The notes under the pieces are model-generated. The model ran no database searches. It was not told the DNA's origin and saw only the letters and a list, made by a program, of their open reading frames with translations. This document shows positions 27,365 through 37,356 of a stretch of 64,000 bases of DNA, in pieces. Where the stretch lies: the NCBI GenBank assembly GCA_050303615.1, contig JBNLCC010000077.1, forward strand, positions 1 through 64,000. The letters run 5' to 3'. The DNA is from CAZDXJ01 sp050303615. GTDB taxonomy: Bacteria > Pseudomonadota > Gammaproteobacteria > Methylococcales > Methylomonadaceae. Made by a program: the position numbers and the translations under genes. Positions within the stretch are counted from its first letter, which is position 1, and each line of letters begins with the position of its first letter.

Positions 27365-28519
27365 CTATTTACCGGCCTGCAGCATTTCCGACGCCAGCCG
27401 GGCCATATTCCGGGAACCGCCTCCCTGCCCCAATTGCCGTTTTACCTGGAGTAAAGCTTGCTTCATTTCCGCAGCATAATTCTCGCTGGTTAGAATGTTG
27501 ATGATTTCAGCGGCGATTGCATCCCCATTGGCCTGATGTTGTATCAACTCTTTCACAACCGGCTTTCCGGCAATAATATTCGGCAAGCCGATGAACGGTG
27601 TGTTAATCAAAATTTTTCCCAAATAATAGGTTAATGCAGATAATTTATAAATGATTACCATCGGGATCGTTAATAGAGTGATTTCCAGCGTGGCCGTCCC
27701 CGAGGTGGTCATCACCGCATCGCAGCATTGCAGCGCATCATAGGGCTGTTTTTTGATAACATTGACTTTAAAAGGGAAATGTTCCGTATAACAGTGAATT
27801 AAAGCATCGTCAATTGAATCAGCCTGCGGTAATACGAATTGCGCATTCGGAAAGCGATTGAGAATAATTTCAGCAGCATCCAACATGACCGGCAACATAC
27901 GTTTCACTTCATGGCTGCGGCTGCCAGGAAGTATTCCGACGATCGGGTTTTGTTCATTCAGGCTAAAGCGCTCGATATCTTGTTCTTTGGAATATGCGGG
28001 ATGCACCTTATCGACAGACGGATGACCCACATAGCGCACCGGAATATTTTGTGCCTCGTAATAAGCGGTTTCAAACGGAAAAATGACGGCCATCATATCG
28101 ATTACCTTTCCGTATTTTATGACTCTTCCGGGCCGCCATGCCCATATTTGAGGACTTACATAAAATAAGACTTTAATGCCGATGCTTTTTGCATAAGCAG
28201 CCAGCTTAAAATTGAACTCCTTATAATCCACACAAATCAACAGATCCGGGCGTTCGGCAGCAAGCAGCTGCTGCATTTGCTGCAATACCCGCCGTATTTC
28301 AGCATAATGCTTCAGCACTTCGACCAGCCCGATCACGGCGATTGCTGACGAATCATACCGAACGTCGATACCGGCAGCCTGCATATTTTTCCCGCCCATA
28401 CCGATGCCGCGTATATCGGGAAGACTTTTTTTCAATTCCAGAAACATATTAGCGGCATGCTGATCACCGGATGCCTCACCGGCGACCAACATCACCGTGG
28501 CCGATTTAATGTCAGACAA
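27365..28519 (-). CDS. lpxB: Lipid-A-disaccharide synthase
   Basis: LpxB joins UDP-diacylglucosamine (or its 3-amino analogue) to lipid X, making the lipid A disaccharide at the inner membrane. The 384-aa protein shows the GT19 motifs VAGEASGDQHAANM, GIGMGGKNMQAAG, FYVSPQIWAWRPGR, LPGSRSHEVKRMLPVM and TTSGTATLE. It follows the GnnA- and GnnB-type genes on the same strand, a context that points to amide-linked acyl chains in the lipid A of this organism. Confidence 0.96.
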   Translation of the reverse strand: MSDIKSATVMLVAGEASGDQHAANMFLELKKSLPDIRGIGMGGKNMQAAGIDVRYDSSAIAVIGLVEVLKHYAEIRRVLQQMQQLLAAERPDLLICVDYKEFNFKLAAYAKSIGIKVLFYVSPQIWAWRPGRVIKYGKVIDMMAVIFPFETAYYEAQNIPVRYVGHPSVDKVHPAYSKEQDIERFSLNEQNPIVGILPGSRSHEVKRMLPVMLDAAEIILNRFPNAQFVLPQADSIDDALIHCYTEHFPFKVNVIKKQPYDALQCCDAVMTTSGTATLEITLLTIPMVIIYKLSALTYYLGKILINTPFIGLPNIIAGKPVVKELIQHQANGDAIAAEIINILTSENYAAEMKQALLQVKRQLGQGGGSRNMARLASEMLQAGK

Positions 28520-28672
28520 AAATTTCTCTCTAATGAAGATAGATCACGTGCGGCACGGATTGACCTAAACGGGTGGCCGGTAATAGAGACGACGGGACTT
28601 GATAGCTCCCGCTTACCGGCAAATGCGGCCACTCCTTGTTACGCTCGATAAATACACCAATTAGCGATGGGA

Positions 28673-29767
28673 TCAACCCAACACAGTTCTAATCACTGAC
28701 ACGATCCGGTCAATGTTGCCATCTGTCAACTCCGGGCAAATCGGCAACGATAGGCAATTTGCCGCAACGGATTCCGTCACCGGCAAAGTCATACCGGGAC
28801 ATTGCCCGGCAAACGCCCGTTGTTGATGGAGAGGCACCGGATAGTAAACTGCGCTGGCGATTTGATTTTTCTGCAGAGCTTTCAGCAAATCATCACGACG
28901 ATCGCACAATAAGGTATACTGATGATAAACATGTACCCCGAGCCTGTCTTCAAATGGTGTTGTTAACGGCAAATCGGCCATTAGCCGGGAATAGCGATGT
29001 GCCTTTTCGCGGCGCAGCCGGTTATATTGATCGATCCGCTTCAATTTTGCACGTAAAATCACTGCCTGTATTTCGTCCAAGCGGCTATTGTAACCGATCA
29101 CGTCATGATAATAACGCACATCTGAGCCGTGATTACGCAGCTTTTTCACGATAGCTGCCGTCTCATCGGAGTTGGTTACAACCAGCCCTCCGTCGCCATA
29201 AGCCCCCAGATTTTTACTGGGGAAAAAACTGAAACCGGCGGCATCGCCAAAGCTGCCGGTTTGTTTACCGCCGACTGTAGCGCCAAATGATTGAGCGCAG
29301 TCCTCAATCAGTTTTAAGCCGAATTCCGTACAAATTTGTTGAATGTTAATGATCTCGGCCGGTTGCCCAAATAAATGTACCGGCATGACCGCTTTGGTTT
29401 TAGGCGTAATAGCCTGTTCAACAGCTTCGAGATCAATGTTGAATGTTTTCGGATTGATATCGACAAACACCGGATTCGCCCCGAGATATCGGATTGCTTC
29501 GGCTGTGGCGATAAAAGTAAATGCAGAGGTGATTACCTCGTCTCCCGGACCGATACCTTCGGCCTGTAGTGCGAGATGCAAGGCATCGGTACCCGAAGCA
29601 ACACCGATGGCATGGCTGACCCCCAAATAAGCAGCGGCTTCTTGTTCGAATGCCTGAACATTAGGACCCATTATAAATGCACAGCTTTCCAATACTTCGT
29701 TCATCCCTTGTTCAATTTCAGATTTAATCTCCGCATATTGAGCCTTCAGGTTTACCATTGGGATCAT
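28673..29767 (-). CDS. gnnB: DegT/DnrJ/EryC1 sugar aminotransferase, probable GnnB
   Basis: This 364-aa PLP enzyme of the DegT family has the GVASGTDALHLAL cofactor loop, the EDCAQSFGA motif and the Schiff-base lysine in FPSKNLGAYGDGG. Family members transaminate nucleotide-linked keto sugars. Placement between a Gfo/Idh/MocA dehydrogenase and lpxB matches gnnA-gnnB of Acidithiobacillus ferrooxidans, where GnnB makes UDP-3-amino-GlcNAc for lipid A. Assignment to GnnB is from context. O-antigen amino-sugar synthesis (WlbE/ArnB type) is the alternative. Confidence 0.8.
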   Translation of the reverse strand: MIPMVNLKAQYAEIKSEIEQGMNEVLESCAFIMGPNVQAFEQEAAAYLGVSHAIGVASGTDALHLALQAEGIGPGDEVITSAFTFIATAEAIRYLGANPVFVDINPKTFNIDLEAVEQAITPKTKAVMPVHLFGQPAEIINIQQICTEFGLKLIEDCAQSFGATVGGKQTGSFGDAAGFSFFPSKNLGAYGDGGLVVTNSDETAAIVKKLRNHGSDVRYYHDVIGYNSRLDEIQAVILRAKLKRIDQYNRLRREKAHRYSRLMADLPLTTPFEDRLGVHVYHQYTLLCDRRDDLLKALQKNQIASAVYYPVPLHQQRAFAGQCPGMTLPVTESVAANCLSLPICPELTDGNIDRIVSVIRTVLG

Positions 29768-29913
29768 AAAAATTTTGCCTCGTTAATATAAAATAATTAG
29801 CTCATAGATTATAATGACCGTACATAAAATTTCAGCCTTTTATGTATCCCAGCCCATCTCCTGCAGCAAAAGAGGGAAGGAAGCATCAAAATTTGATGAA
29901 TGATCAGTATCTG

Positions 29914-30849
29914 TCAATTTTCCAACAGCATAGTAATTGCGGTTGCCGTTTCCAACGCTCTTTTTCCCGCTTCTCCGGTTACCAAAGGCGTTTTTCCGGT
30001 TTGCACACAATTAACGAAATGCTTGATTTCCTCCAATAACGCATCGCCGTTTTCAAATACAGATTCCTCAGTTACGATTTCAGGGATACCGGGAAACATT
30101 TCTTTCTCGCCGGTTTGATGCTTGGTTAGCACCCTGTTTTGAAAATCGATGGAAATATAGGAACAGGGCCGGAACATACGCATTTTGCGTTCCGTCTTCA
30201 TGCTGATTCGACTGGCCGTTACATTAGCGACGCAGCCGTTTTTAAAAACCAGACGGGCGTTGGCAATGTCGGTTCCCTTGGTTAACACCGCTGTTCCGCT
30301 GGCATCGATTCTGTCCACTTCGGAATCAACCATCGCCAGAATGATATCAATGTCATGAATCATTAAATCCAACACCACACTGACGTCATTAGCCCGCGGA
30401 TTAAAAGGAGACAGGCGGTGTGATTCGATGAACAAAGGCTTATTCTGGTAACCGTCCAATCCCAACAAAGCGGGATTAAATCGTTCCAGATGGCCTACCT
30501 GCAGTATCCGATTATTTTCCCGTGCTATAGTAATCAATTCATCGGCTTGCTCAATGGTCACTGAGATCGGCTTTTCCACTAGCACATGACTGCCGTTCTT
30601 GAGGAAATCACGCGCTATGATGTGATGCACACTAGTCGGGACGACAATACTGACTGCATCCACTTTACCCAAAATGGCCTTATAATCCGTTAATGCCGCT
30701 GCGTTATATTTCCCTGCAACCTGTTTCGCAAGCTGTTCATTAATATCCACTACGGCAGTTAGCTCGCACTCGTCGAGCGATGCATACTTTTCCGCATGAA
30801 ATTTACCAAGATATCCGGTGCCGATAACTGCACATTTTAATTTTCCCAC
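29914..30849 (-). CDS. gnnA: Gfo/Idh/MocA-family NAD-dependent dehydrogenase, probable GnnA
   Basis: The protein of about 311 residues has the N-terminal Rossmann motif GTGYLGKFHAEKY, the catalytic-lysine block VEKPISVT and the family's helix with LDLMIHDIDII. GnnA oxidises the 3-OH of UDP-GlcNAc to a 3-keto sugar, the substrate of GnnB. The frame is open to 30873. A GTG start at 30849, directly before KLKCAVIGTG, gives the normal family length. Read gnnA-gnnB-lpxB on the minus strand. A different nucleotide-sugar substrate cannot be excluded. Confidence 0.8.
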   Translation of the reverse strand: MGKLKCAVIGTGYLGKFHAEKYASLDECELTAVVDINEQLAKQVAGKYNAAALTDYKAILGKVDAVSIVVPTSVHHIIARDFLKNGSHVLVEKPISVTIEQADELITIARENNRILQVGHLERFNPALLGLDGYQNKPLFIESHRLSPFNPRANDVSVVLDLMIHDIDIILAMVDSEVDRIDASGTAVLTKGTDIANARLVFKNGCVANVTASRISMKTERKMRMFRPCSYISIDFQNRVLTKHQTGEKEMFPGIPEIVTEESVFENGDALLEEIKHFVNCVQTGKTPLVTGEAGKRALETATAITMLLEN

Positions 30850-31018
30850 GTAAAAACCCAAATCATTGCTCAAAAAACTATAGTTGGCGACAGCGACGCC
30901 TGTTTTGCCTGAACGCGGCGCCCGCTTCTAATTAATTGCTGACATTATAACAAGAGCGGCAACGTAGACGCCTGTATTCAACGCTGGTCTATCGACATCC
31001 GGGAACTTTAAGTAAGTC

Positions 31019-33820
31019 TTATACTAAACGGGCCGGTTTGCCAATAAAATATCCCTGCGCGTAATCGATGCCAAACTCTTTGAGTATCGCCAGAATCTCT
31101 TCATTTTCAACAAATTCGGCAATGGTTTTTTTACCCAACGCTTGCGATACTTCGGTAATCGCTTTGACAAATATTTTATCTTCATCGTTTTTATCTATTT
31201 GCTGGACAAAGGTGCCATCAATTTTGACAAAATCCACAGGCAAATGTTTTAAATAGTAAAATGACGAAAAACCAACTCCAAAGTCATCCAAAGAAATCTG
31301 ACAACCTAATGCTTTAATCTTTTTTATCAATAATTGTGCCGCTGTAAAATTCGATACTGCCGCTGTCTCCGTAATTTCAAAAATAAACAACGCCGGATTA
31401 ACATCCCGGATATTTAATAATTCGGCAATATCGGAAAAAATTTCCGTATCATTAAAAGAAAAGCCGGAAAGATTAATTGATAACGAAATCTGCTTCTGTT
31501 GCCGCTGAAAGAGCAAATGCTGTTGTACTGCCAATTTAATGACCATCCGGTCTATGCTGCCGATAAGCCCTAATTCCTCGGCATAGCCGATAAATTCCCC
31601 CGGCATCACGATCCGGTCGTTTTCCATCACCATACGAATCAAACACTCATAATGGCAAATGCGGTTATCAAGCATGTTTTGTATCGGCTGAAAAAACAGT
31701 ACAAACCGATCGTGATCGAGTGATGTTTCAATCAATTCTTTCCAATACATCCGTTTGGTCAATCGGGCTTGATAGTCTTTATCAGGAGAAAAGATATGAT
31801 ATTGGCCGCGTCCTGATTCCTTGGCCTGATACATAGCCAAATCGGCATTGGATAATAATTCCTGAACCGTGATTCCATGCTCGGGATAGATTGCTATGCC
31901 TATACTGCAGCTTATCTTGTATTTCCTGCCTTCAAAGCTAAAGTCGATCATCATTAAGGCGTCATGTATTTTCCTTGCCAGAAACTCGACCCCTTCAGGC
32001 TTTGCGTTGGAAATTATCAAGGTGAATTCATCCCCGCCGATTCTGCTTAATATATCCGATTCGCGCACGGTCCGTTTTAACACTGCAGCGACCTGCTGCA
32101 GCATGGTATCGCCGGCCTGATGTCCGCTGGTATCGTTGATAATTTTGAACTGATCAAGATCCAGATAGTACAGCGCAATGCGGTCTTGATACCTTTCCGC
32201 AACTGACAAAATATGGCCGAATTCGTCGAGAAAGTCTCTGCGGTTGCTAAGTCCGGTCAGCTGATCATGGGTAGCCATCCAATGGGTTTGTTCCTCCGCA
32301 ATCTTTCTTTCGCTGACATCAACCCCTAGGGTCAGGACGACTTTCTCATCCCCCTGCTCCTGTTTCATTACCGAGTGCAACCAGGAAATGTGGCGTATGC
32401 CTCCGGATGAAGTCAACAACATCCCGTCTATCTGAAACATTTCAAGCTGCTGACCTTTTCTCAGCCGCACCAGTTTATTTAAGTGATTGACCTCCGATTC
32501 CGGTAAATAATCATCGAAATTTTTCCCTACGATTCCCATTTGATCAGATTCGAATTCGTTTGCTCCGGTCTGGTTGATGGATAAAATTTCGCCTTGCGGA
32601 TTTTGTGTGATCACTATAATCGGAGCGGTTTCGACCAGTTGGTTAATAAAATCACGCTCTGCCGCCAATTCCTGGCTTTTTTTGGTCAAAAGCCGCGTAT
32701 TTTCTTGGACTTCATTTTCCAATAATTCCAGTTGATCCGTTAAAGTTAAGGCGGTATGGTTTAGTTGATCCAATTCATCGTAACCGAATAAAAATCGTGA
32801 TTTATATTTGAGCTGATTTCTGAACTGATCATATTGATGGCGTGCGAGTAGTGGCAATGACTTCGATAATCTGGAAATACGCCAAAGAAAAAAATGCAGC
32901 ATCAATAAGACCAAACCTAACGAAGCGGACAGACTGGTAACACCAAACCACCAAAACTTTTGCAGTTCGGCTTCCAGTTGTTGCCGCGCTTCCGTAATAT
33001 CCTCAATTAATATAAAAAAGGGGGGATTGTTTGGAATTTTTCTCCTAACCGGAAATATAAATGCTTCAAAAATACGGCCTTTATGCCGGACAATACGGCT
33101 TTTTCCGAACAATTCAGCAATTGTGTATTGCCGAATGATCGATTGATAAATGGCATTATTTCTAACGGCATTGGACATCGCCGATAATTTATAAGGCCAT
33201 GCGGAATTTTGCGTGGCATCAAATACTAAAATACCCAGATCCGTTTTAGTCGCTGACCAATATTCAATAATAATATCAACCAGTGAGCGGCTTACACTTA
33301 AAGCGCCTGTGGATTGCGAAGATTCCAGAATCGGAATAATGACATTTTGATAACACAATTCGGGGCAAACAATATCCCGATCAGGCAATTCTTTGTTCAG
33401 TACCTCCAACAACCGAGACTGATCGAGCGCGATTGAGTTCCCCCAAAAGTCGAGAATTGTCCCATCGTGGCTGAACAGAGCAACATTTTCAAGCCCCCAA
33501 CTCATTTGCCATTGACGCCAGTTATTATCCAAAGCAAGGGCAATACCCCCAGGCTCCGCCACCCCGGCCGGCGATAAATGCTGTAAATGTGAAATTGCTT
33601 CGGAAACTTGCTCCAAAACAAGAAAAGATTCGTTCACCAAAGCCTTGGCAATGTTGATATGATTGCCCCTCAGCACTTGCCGGTGATAAGTAAAATTTGC
33701 CGATATCTCGTTATGAATCAGGAAAGAAAAAATACTATGCAACAGCAACAGCACGCTGATTAATACAGCAGCAAACTTCCATTTTAAGCTGATTACATTC
33801 GTATTCTTGGTCATTTCCAC
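31019..33820 (-). CDS. Membrane GGDEF/EAL protein with periplasmic sensor and PAS domain
   Basis: The 933-aa protein has TM1 (about 15-35), a long periplasmic Cache-like sensor, TM2 (about 290-315), a coiled segment, a PAS domain (about 385-510), a GGDEF cyclase with intact RIGGDEF, and a C-terminal EAL phosphodiesterase domain. The EAL signature is changed to ECL (in HYECLIRM), while DDFGVGFSSF and the KIDGTF segment are kept. It probably makes or degrades cyclic di-GMP in response to an external signal. It is monocistronic. Confidence 0.92.
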   Translation of the reverse strand: MEMTKNTNVISLKWKFAAVLISVLLLLHSIFSFLIHNEISANFTYHRQVLRGNHINIAKALVNESFLVLEQVSEAISHLQHLSPAGVAEPGGIALALDNNWRQWQMSWGLENVALFSHDGTILDFWGNSIALDQSRLLEVLNKELPDRDIVCPELCYQNVIIPILESSQSTGALSVSRSLVDIIIEYWSATKTDLGILVFDATQNSAWPYKLSAMSNAVRNNAIYQSIIRQYTIAELFGKSRIVRHKGRIFEAFIFPVRRKIPNNPPFFILIEDITEARQQLEAELQKFWWFGVTSLSASLGLVLLMLHFFLWRISRLSKSLPLLARHQYDQFRNQLKYKSRFLFGYDELDQLNHTALTLTDQLELLENEVQENTRLLTKKSQELAAERDFINQLVETAPIIVITQNPQGEILSINQTGANEFESDQMGIVGKNFDDYLPESEVNHLNKLVRLRKGQQLEMFQIDGMLLTSSGGIRHISWLHSVMKQEQGDEKVVLTLGVDVSERKIAEEQTHWMATHDQLTGLSNRRDFLDEFGHILSVAERYQDRIALYYLDLDQFKIINDTSGHQAGDTMLQQVAAVLKRTVRESDILSRIGGDEFTLIISNAKPEGVEFLARKIHDALMMIDFSFEGRKYKISCSIGIAIYPEHGITVQELLSNADLAMYQAKESGRGQYHIFSPDKDYQARLTKRMYWKELIETSLDHDRFVLFFQPIQNMLDNRICHYECLIRMVMENDRIVMPGEFIGYAEELGLIGSIDRMVIKLAVQQHLLFQRQQKQISLSINLSGFSFNDTEIFSDIAELLNIRDVNPALFIFEITETAAVSNFTAAQLLIKKIKALGCQISLDDFGVGFSSFYYLKHLPVDFVKIDGTFVQQIDKNDEDKIFVKAITEVSQALGKKTIAEFVENEEILAILKEFGIDYAQGYFIGKPARLV

Positions 33821-34048
33821 AAAATGTGTACAATTAATTGAAAACTGAAAATCATTATGTCGCGAGTTTTATCGAACTCCGCAAAACGTTGAATAAGACG
33901 CTAATGAAATTCGCACCAAGGCTAAAAATTCATTGCACCGTTCAGTATATTCAATCAAATTTTAGCTGATATCCTCCCGGTTTCCACTCTGGTAAAAATT
34001 TTTTGGTTTAGTTTCAAGTATTTCATCAACTAAGCGATAGCCACCCCT

Positions 34049-36283
34049 TTATAATTTCAACCAGCGCAACCGATTCGCATTAGTCACGACGGTCACTGAA
34101 GACATTGCCATCGCTGCGCCGGCAATCATCGGATTCAATAGAATTCCGAACAGCGGATATAGAAGGCCGGCCGCAACTGGTATACTCATGGTGTTATAGA
34201 TAAACGCACCGAACAGATTCTGTTTGATATTTTTCAAGGTTACTTTTGACAACTCAATAGCTTCTGGAACCTTTAATAATGAACCTTGTAAGATTACCAC
34301 GTCGGCGCTTTCAATCGCCACATCCGTTCCTGAGCCGATTGCCATTCCAACATCCGCCTGAGCCAATGCCGGAGCATCGTTAATGCCGTCACCGACCATC
34401 GCAACCACTTCCCCTTGCTGCTGTAATTGTTTGACCACCGCAGCTTTATCTTCCGGCAATACTTGAGCGCGGACTTCCTTAATTCCCGCTTTATCCGCGA
34501 TAGCTTGGGCAGTCACGGAATTATCACCCGTCACCATCAATACCCGTACACCCTTTTCCAGCAACTGCCGTACGGCCTGGGCGGAATCTTTTTTTATCGG
34601 GTCCGATACGGCGACAATACCCGCGACTTTATTTTCTATAGAAAGCAACATCGGCGTCTGCCCCTGCTGCGAAAGTTTTTCCAGGCGCTGCCGGTAACGG
34701 GCAAAACTGATACCCTGCTGTTGCATCAGTGCCGCATTGCCGAACGCTACACGTTTGCCGTCAATTTGCGCGATAACCCCATGTCCGGCCACCGCTTCAA
34801 AATGACTTGCTTTTTGTAAAGCGAGCTGTTTTTGTTCGGCGGATTGCAAAATGGCCGAAGCAAGCGGATGTTCCGATCCCGCTTCAATACTGGCTGCGAA
34901 CATCAACACGGTTGCCTCGCTATAGCCGTTTCCTGCTACCACTGTGGAGACGGCGGGTTTGCCCTCGGTGACAGTACCGGTCTTGTCCAAGATAATACAA
35001 CTCAACTTACCTGCACTTTGCAACGCTTCGCCGTTTCTTATCAAAATACCTGACTGGGCCGCCCGCCCCACCGACACCATCACCGAAATGGGTGTTGCCA
35101 ATCCCAATGCGCAGGGACAAGCAATAACCAGCACCGTCATCGACGTAACAAACGCATATCCCACAGACGGTTCAGGCCCCCAGCCGTACCAGACTAAAAA
35201 TGTCAGTGCCGAAACGGCAACTACCGCCGGCACAAAAATCGCTGAAATTTTATCCGCTAACCTGGCAATTGCCGGTTTTGTGCTTTGCGCCTGACGAACA
35301 CTTTGAATAATTTGTGCCAATGCCGTATCGCGACCGATGCGCGTCGCTTTAAACATAAAGCTTCCTTGCTGATTCATGGTTCCGGCGACAACTTCCGATG
35401 CGACGGTTTTCTCCACCGGAATCGATTCACCGGTCAGCATCGACTCATCCACTGAGGAATGTCCTTCGGTTACCACGCCGTCAACAGCAATTTTCTCGCC
35501 GGGCCTGACTCGTAATGTTTCTCCCAGACCGACTTCTTCGATGGGTATATCCATTTCCTCTCCATTCCTGATAACCCGCGCGGTTCTTGGCTGCAAGCCG
35601 ATTAATTCCCTAATCGCGCCGGATGTTTTGCCCCTCGCCCTGGTTTCCAAAGCGGTCCCCAAATTGATAAATGCCAGAATGATCATCGATGCTTCAAAAT
35701 AAGCATGTTTGGCCAACGAAGGCAGTATATCGAAATAGTCGATAATGATGCAGGAATAAAACCAGGCCGAACCCGTGCCTAACGCAATCAAAGTGTCCAT
35801 ATTGGCCTGCCCCAAAGTCAGTGCCTTAAGTGCGCCGCTAAAGAAATGCCCGCCGGAATAAACGAGTACCGCCAGCGTAATTAGCGCCATTTCAGGCCAG
35901 AACCAGTTGCCTGTCTCGGAACCGATTTCCGGTAGCCAGTCGAAATTTCCGGCCAGCATTAGCGGTGCGCCGAATGCGGCGGCAACCGCCGCTTTTTTGA
36001 TCAACAGCTGAAATCGTTGCTGTTCACGTTGCTCCTGTTCCTCGGGGTCTTCCAATCCTTCCATTACCGCTGCATCATAACCGGCCGCCTTGACTGCCTG
36101 GGTTAATGCTTCCGGATCGGCATTGCCTTTAACTGTCGCTGAGTGATCGGCAAAATTGACCGTTGCCGATTCGACCCCGGCAACTGACGCTAAAGCGCCT
36201 TCAACGACACTGACACAACCGGCACAGCTCATCCCCAGAATGGACAAGCGTATACTTTGTTCGGAATTAACTTCGGTAGTCAT
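34049..36283 (-). CDS. copA: Copper-exporting P1B-type ATPase CopA
   Basis: This 744-aa inner-membrane pump exports Cu(I). It has one N-terminal heavy-metal domain (GMSCAGCVSVVEG), the membrane CPC motif (ACPCALGLATP), phosphorylation site DKTGT, ATP-binding SEHPLA and the GDGINDAPALA hinge. Preceded by a CopZ-like chaperone gene on the same strand, 51 bp upstream. Copper handling is expected to matter in methanotrophs because particulate methane monooxygenase needs copper, but no methane oxidation gene is in the window. Confidence 0.95.
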   Translation of the reverse strand: MTTEVNSEQSIRLSILGMSCAGCVSVVEGALASVAGVESATVNFADHSATVKGNADPEALTQAVKAAGYDAAVMEGLEDPEEQEQREQQRFQLLIKKAAVAAAFGAPLMLAGNFDWLPEIGSETGNWFWPEMALITLAVLVYSGGHFFSGALKALTLGQANMDTLIALGTGSAWFYSCIIIDYFDILPSLAKHAYFEASMIILAFINLGTALETRARGKTSGAIRELIGLQPRTARVIRNGEEMDIPIEEVGLGETLRVRPGEKIAVDGVVTEGHSSVDESMLTGESIPVEKTVASEVVAGTMNQQGSFMFKATRIGRDTALAQIIQSVRQAQSTKPAIARLADKISAIFVPAVVAVSALTFLVWYGWGPEPSVGYAFVTSMTVLVIACPCALGLATPISVMVSVGRAAQSGILIRNGEALQSAGKLSCIILDKTGTVTEGKPAVSTVVAGNGYSEATVLMFAASIEAGSEHPLASAILQSAEQKQLALQKASHFEAVAGHGVIAQIDGKRVAFGNAALMQQQGISFARYRQRLEKLSQQGQTPMLLSIENKVAGIVAVSDPIKKDSAQAVRQLLEKGVRVLMVTGDNSVTAQAIADKAGIKEVRAQVLPEDKAAVVKQLQQQGEVVAMVGDGINDAPALAQADVGMAIGSGTDVAIESADVVILQGSLLKVPEAIELSKVTLKNIKQNLFGAFIYNTMSIPVAAGLLYPLFGILLNPMIAGAAMAMSSVTVVTNANRLRWLKL

Positions 36284-36334
36284 GCATATACCCCGGAATC
36301 TGAAATCATATTGCTGAGTAAAAATTTAGTCTGT

Positions 36335-36547
36335 CTACTGCTCAACCTGGTAGCCGGCCGCTAAAATGGCTTGCTTTATCTCATCCAAACTGGTCTGATT
36401 TTCATCATATTCAACTTCAACCGTGTTTTGTTTGCTCGAAGCCTCGACGGATACCACGCCCGCCAACCCCTGCAATTTTCCCTTAACATTCGTTTCACAA
36501 CCGCCGCATTTCATTCCGGTGACATTCAATAATACCGATTCAGACAT
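36335..36547 (-). CDS. copZ: CopZ-like copper chaperone (single HMA domain)
   Basis: This 70-aa protein is a single heavy-metal-associated domain with GMKCGGCETNVKG, the CxxC copper site. It likely hands Cu(I) to the CopA N-terminal domain encoded immediately downstream. A GGGG-rich Shine-Dalgarno sequence precedes the ATG. Confidence 0.92.
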   Translation of the reverse strand: MSESVLLNVTGMKCGGCETNVKGKLQGLAGVVSVEASSKQNTVEVEYDENQTSLDEIKQAILAAGYQVEQ

Positions 36548-36759
36548 ATCATTCCCCTTTCGAAAAAACTAATTCAACATACAAAGCCAATTGTCACTCT
36601 TTCTCTGTTGACCGGAACGCACTCAGACTGGAATTACCGTATGACAACCAATCGGGGTACATTTCCAAATCAGCTTCACCCTTATATTCGGATAAAAAAA
36701 TCATGTATCCGGCTTTATAAACAAGCGGACATCGACTGCAATTTGCCTTGTTAAGTTAT

Positions 36760-36775
36760 TGTACAAAAATGTACA
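36760..36775. promoter_or_regulatory. Possible operator: paired TGTACA boxes
   Basis: TGTACA-AAAA-TGTACA lies in the 358-bp divergent spacer between copZ and the rhodanese gene, about 210 bp before copZ. The inner TACA...TGTA resembles copper-repressor (CopY/CopR) boxes, though those have a two-base spacer and occur in Firmicutes. I find no CueR-like site. Its link to the copper genes is a guess. I see no gene in the rest of 36548-36905. Confidence 0.3.
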
Positions 36776-36905
36776 TCATACTCGACTGAATAATGAAAAT
36801 CATGATATAAAATTCAACTTTTAGGTAAAACTTCCAAAATTAAAGCCGAAACACGGCTGGTTTTGAAAAAACAGTTGCAGTTTATTTGCGAATACGGTTT
36901 CTGTC

Positions 36906-37355
36906 ATGAATAAATATATTATGGTCATTGCAATACCTTTTGTTTTCCTTTTCTCAGGCTTGCTTGGCGCTGCAGAATTATCGGATCTCTCCGCCGACCA
37001 GTTGCTGGCCATGCAACAACACAATGCCCTGGTGATCGATATCCGAACCGAACAAGAATGGCGGGAAACCGGCATCATTCCCGGTAGCCGTAAACTTGAA
37101 TTTTTTAATGCTGACGGCGCTTATGATGCGGAACGTTGGTTGCAACAATTAAAGACACAACGCCAGTCACCGGATCAACCGGTTATCCTGGTTTGTCGAT
37201 CAGGAAACCGTAGTAAGAAGGTCGGAGATTTTCTCGCACAGCAACTGGATATGAAACAGATCTATCATCTGGAACATGGCATGCTTTCCTGGATAAAGCA
37301 AGGCAAACCAACGGAAAAAGCATGTCCCGGCTTGTTGGCCTGTAACGAACAATAA
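36906..37355 (+). CDS. Exported rhodanese-like protein
   Basis: This 149-aa protein has a hydrophobic signal peptide (about 1-22) and one rhodanese domain, with VIDIRTEQEW and the active loop CRSGNRS. This suggests a periplasmic sulfurtransferase or thiol-binding role. A second cysteine pair near the end (KACPGLLACNEQ) is unusual and may form a disulfide. hflD starts 1 bp after its stop, so it leads the operon through mutM. Confidence 0.85.
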   Translation: MNKYIMVIAIPFVFLFSGLLGAAELSDLSADQLLAMQQHNALVIDIRTEQEWRETGIIPGSRKLEFFNADGAYDAERWLQQLKTQRQSPDQPVILVCRSGNRSKKVGDFLAQQLDMKQIYHLEHGMLSWIKQGKPTEKACPGLLACNEQ

Positions 37356-37356
37356 T

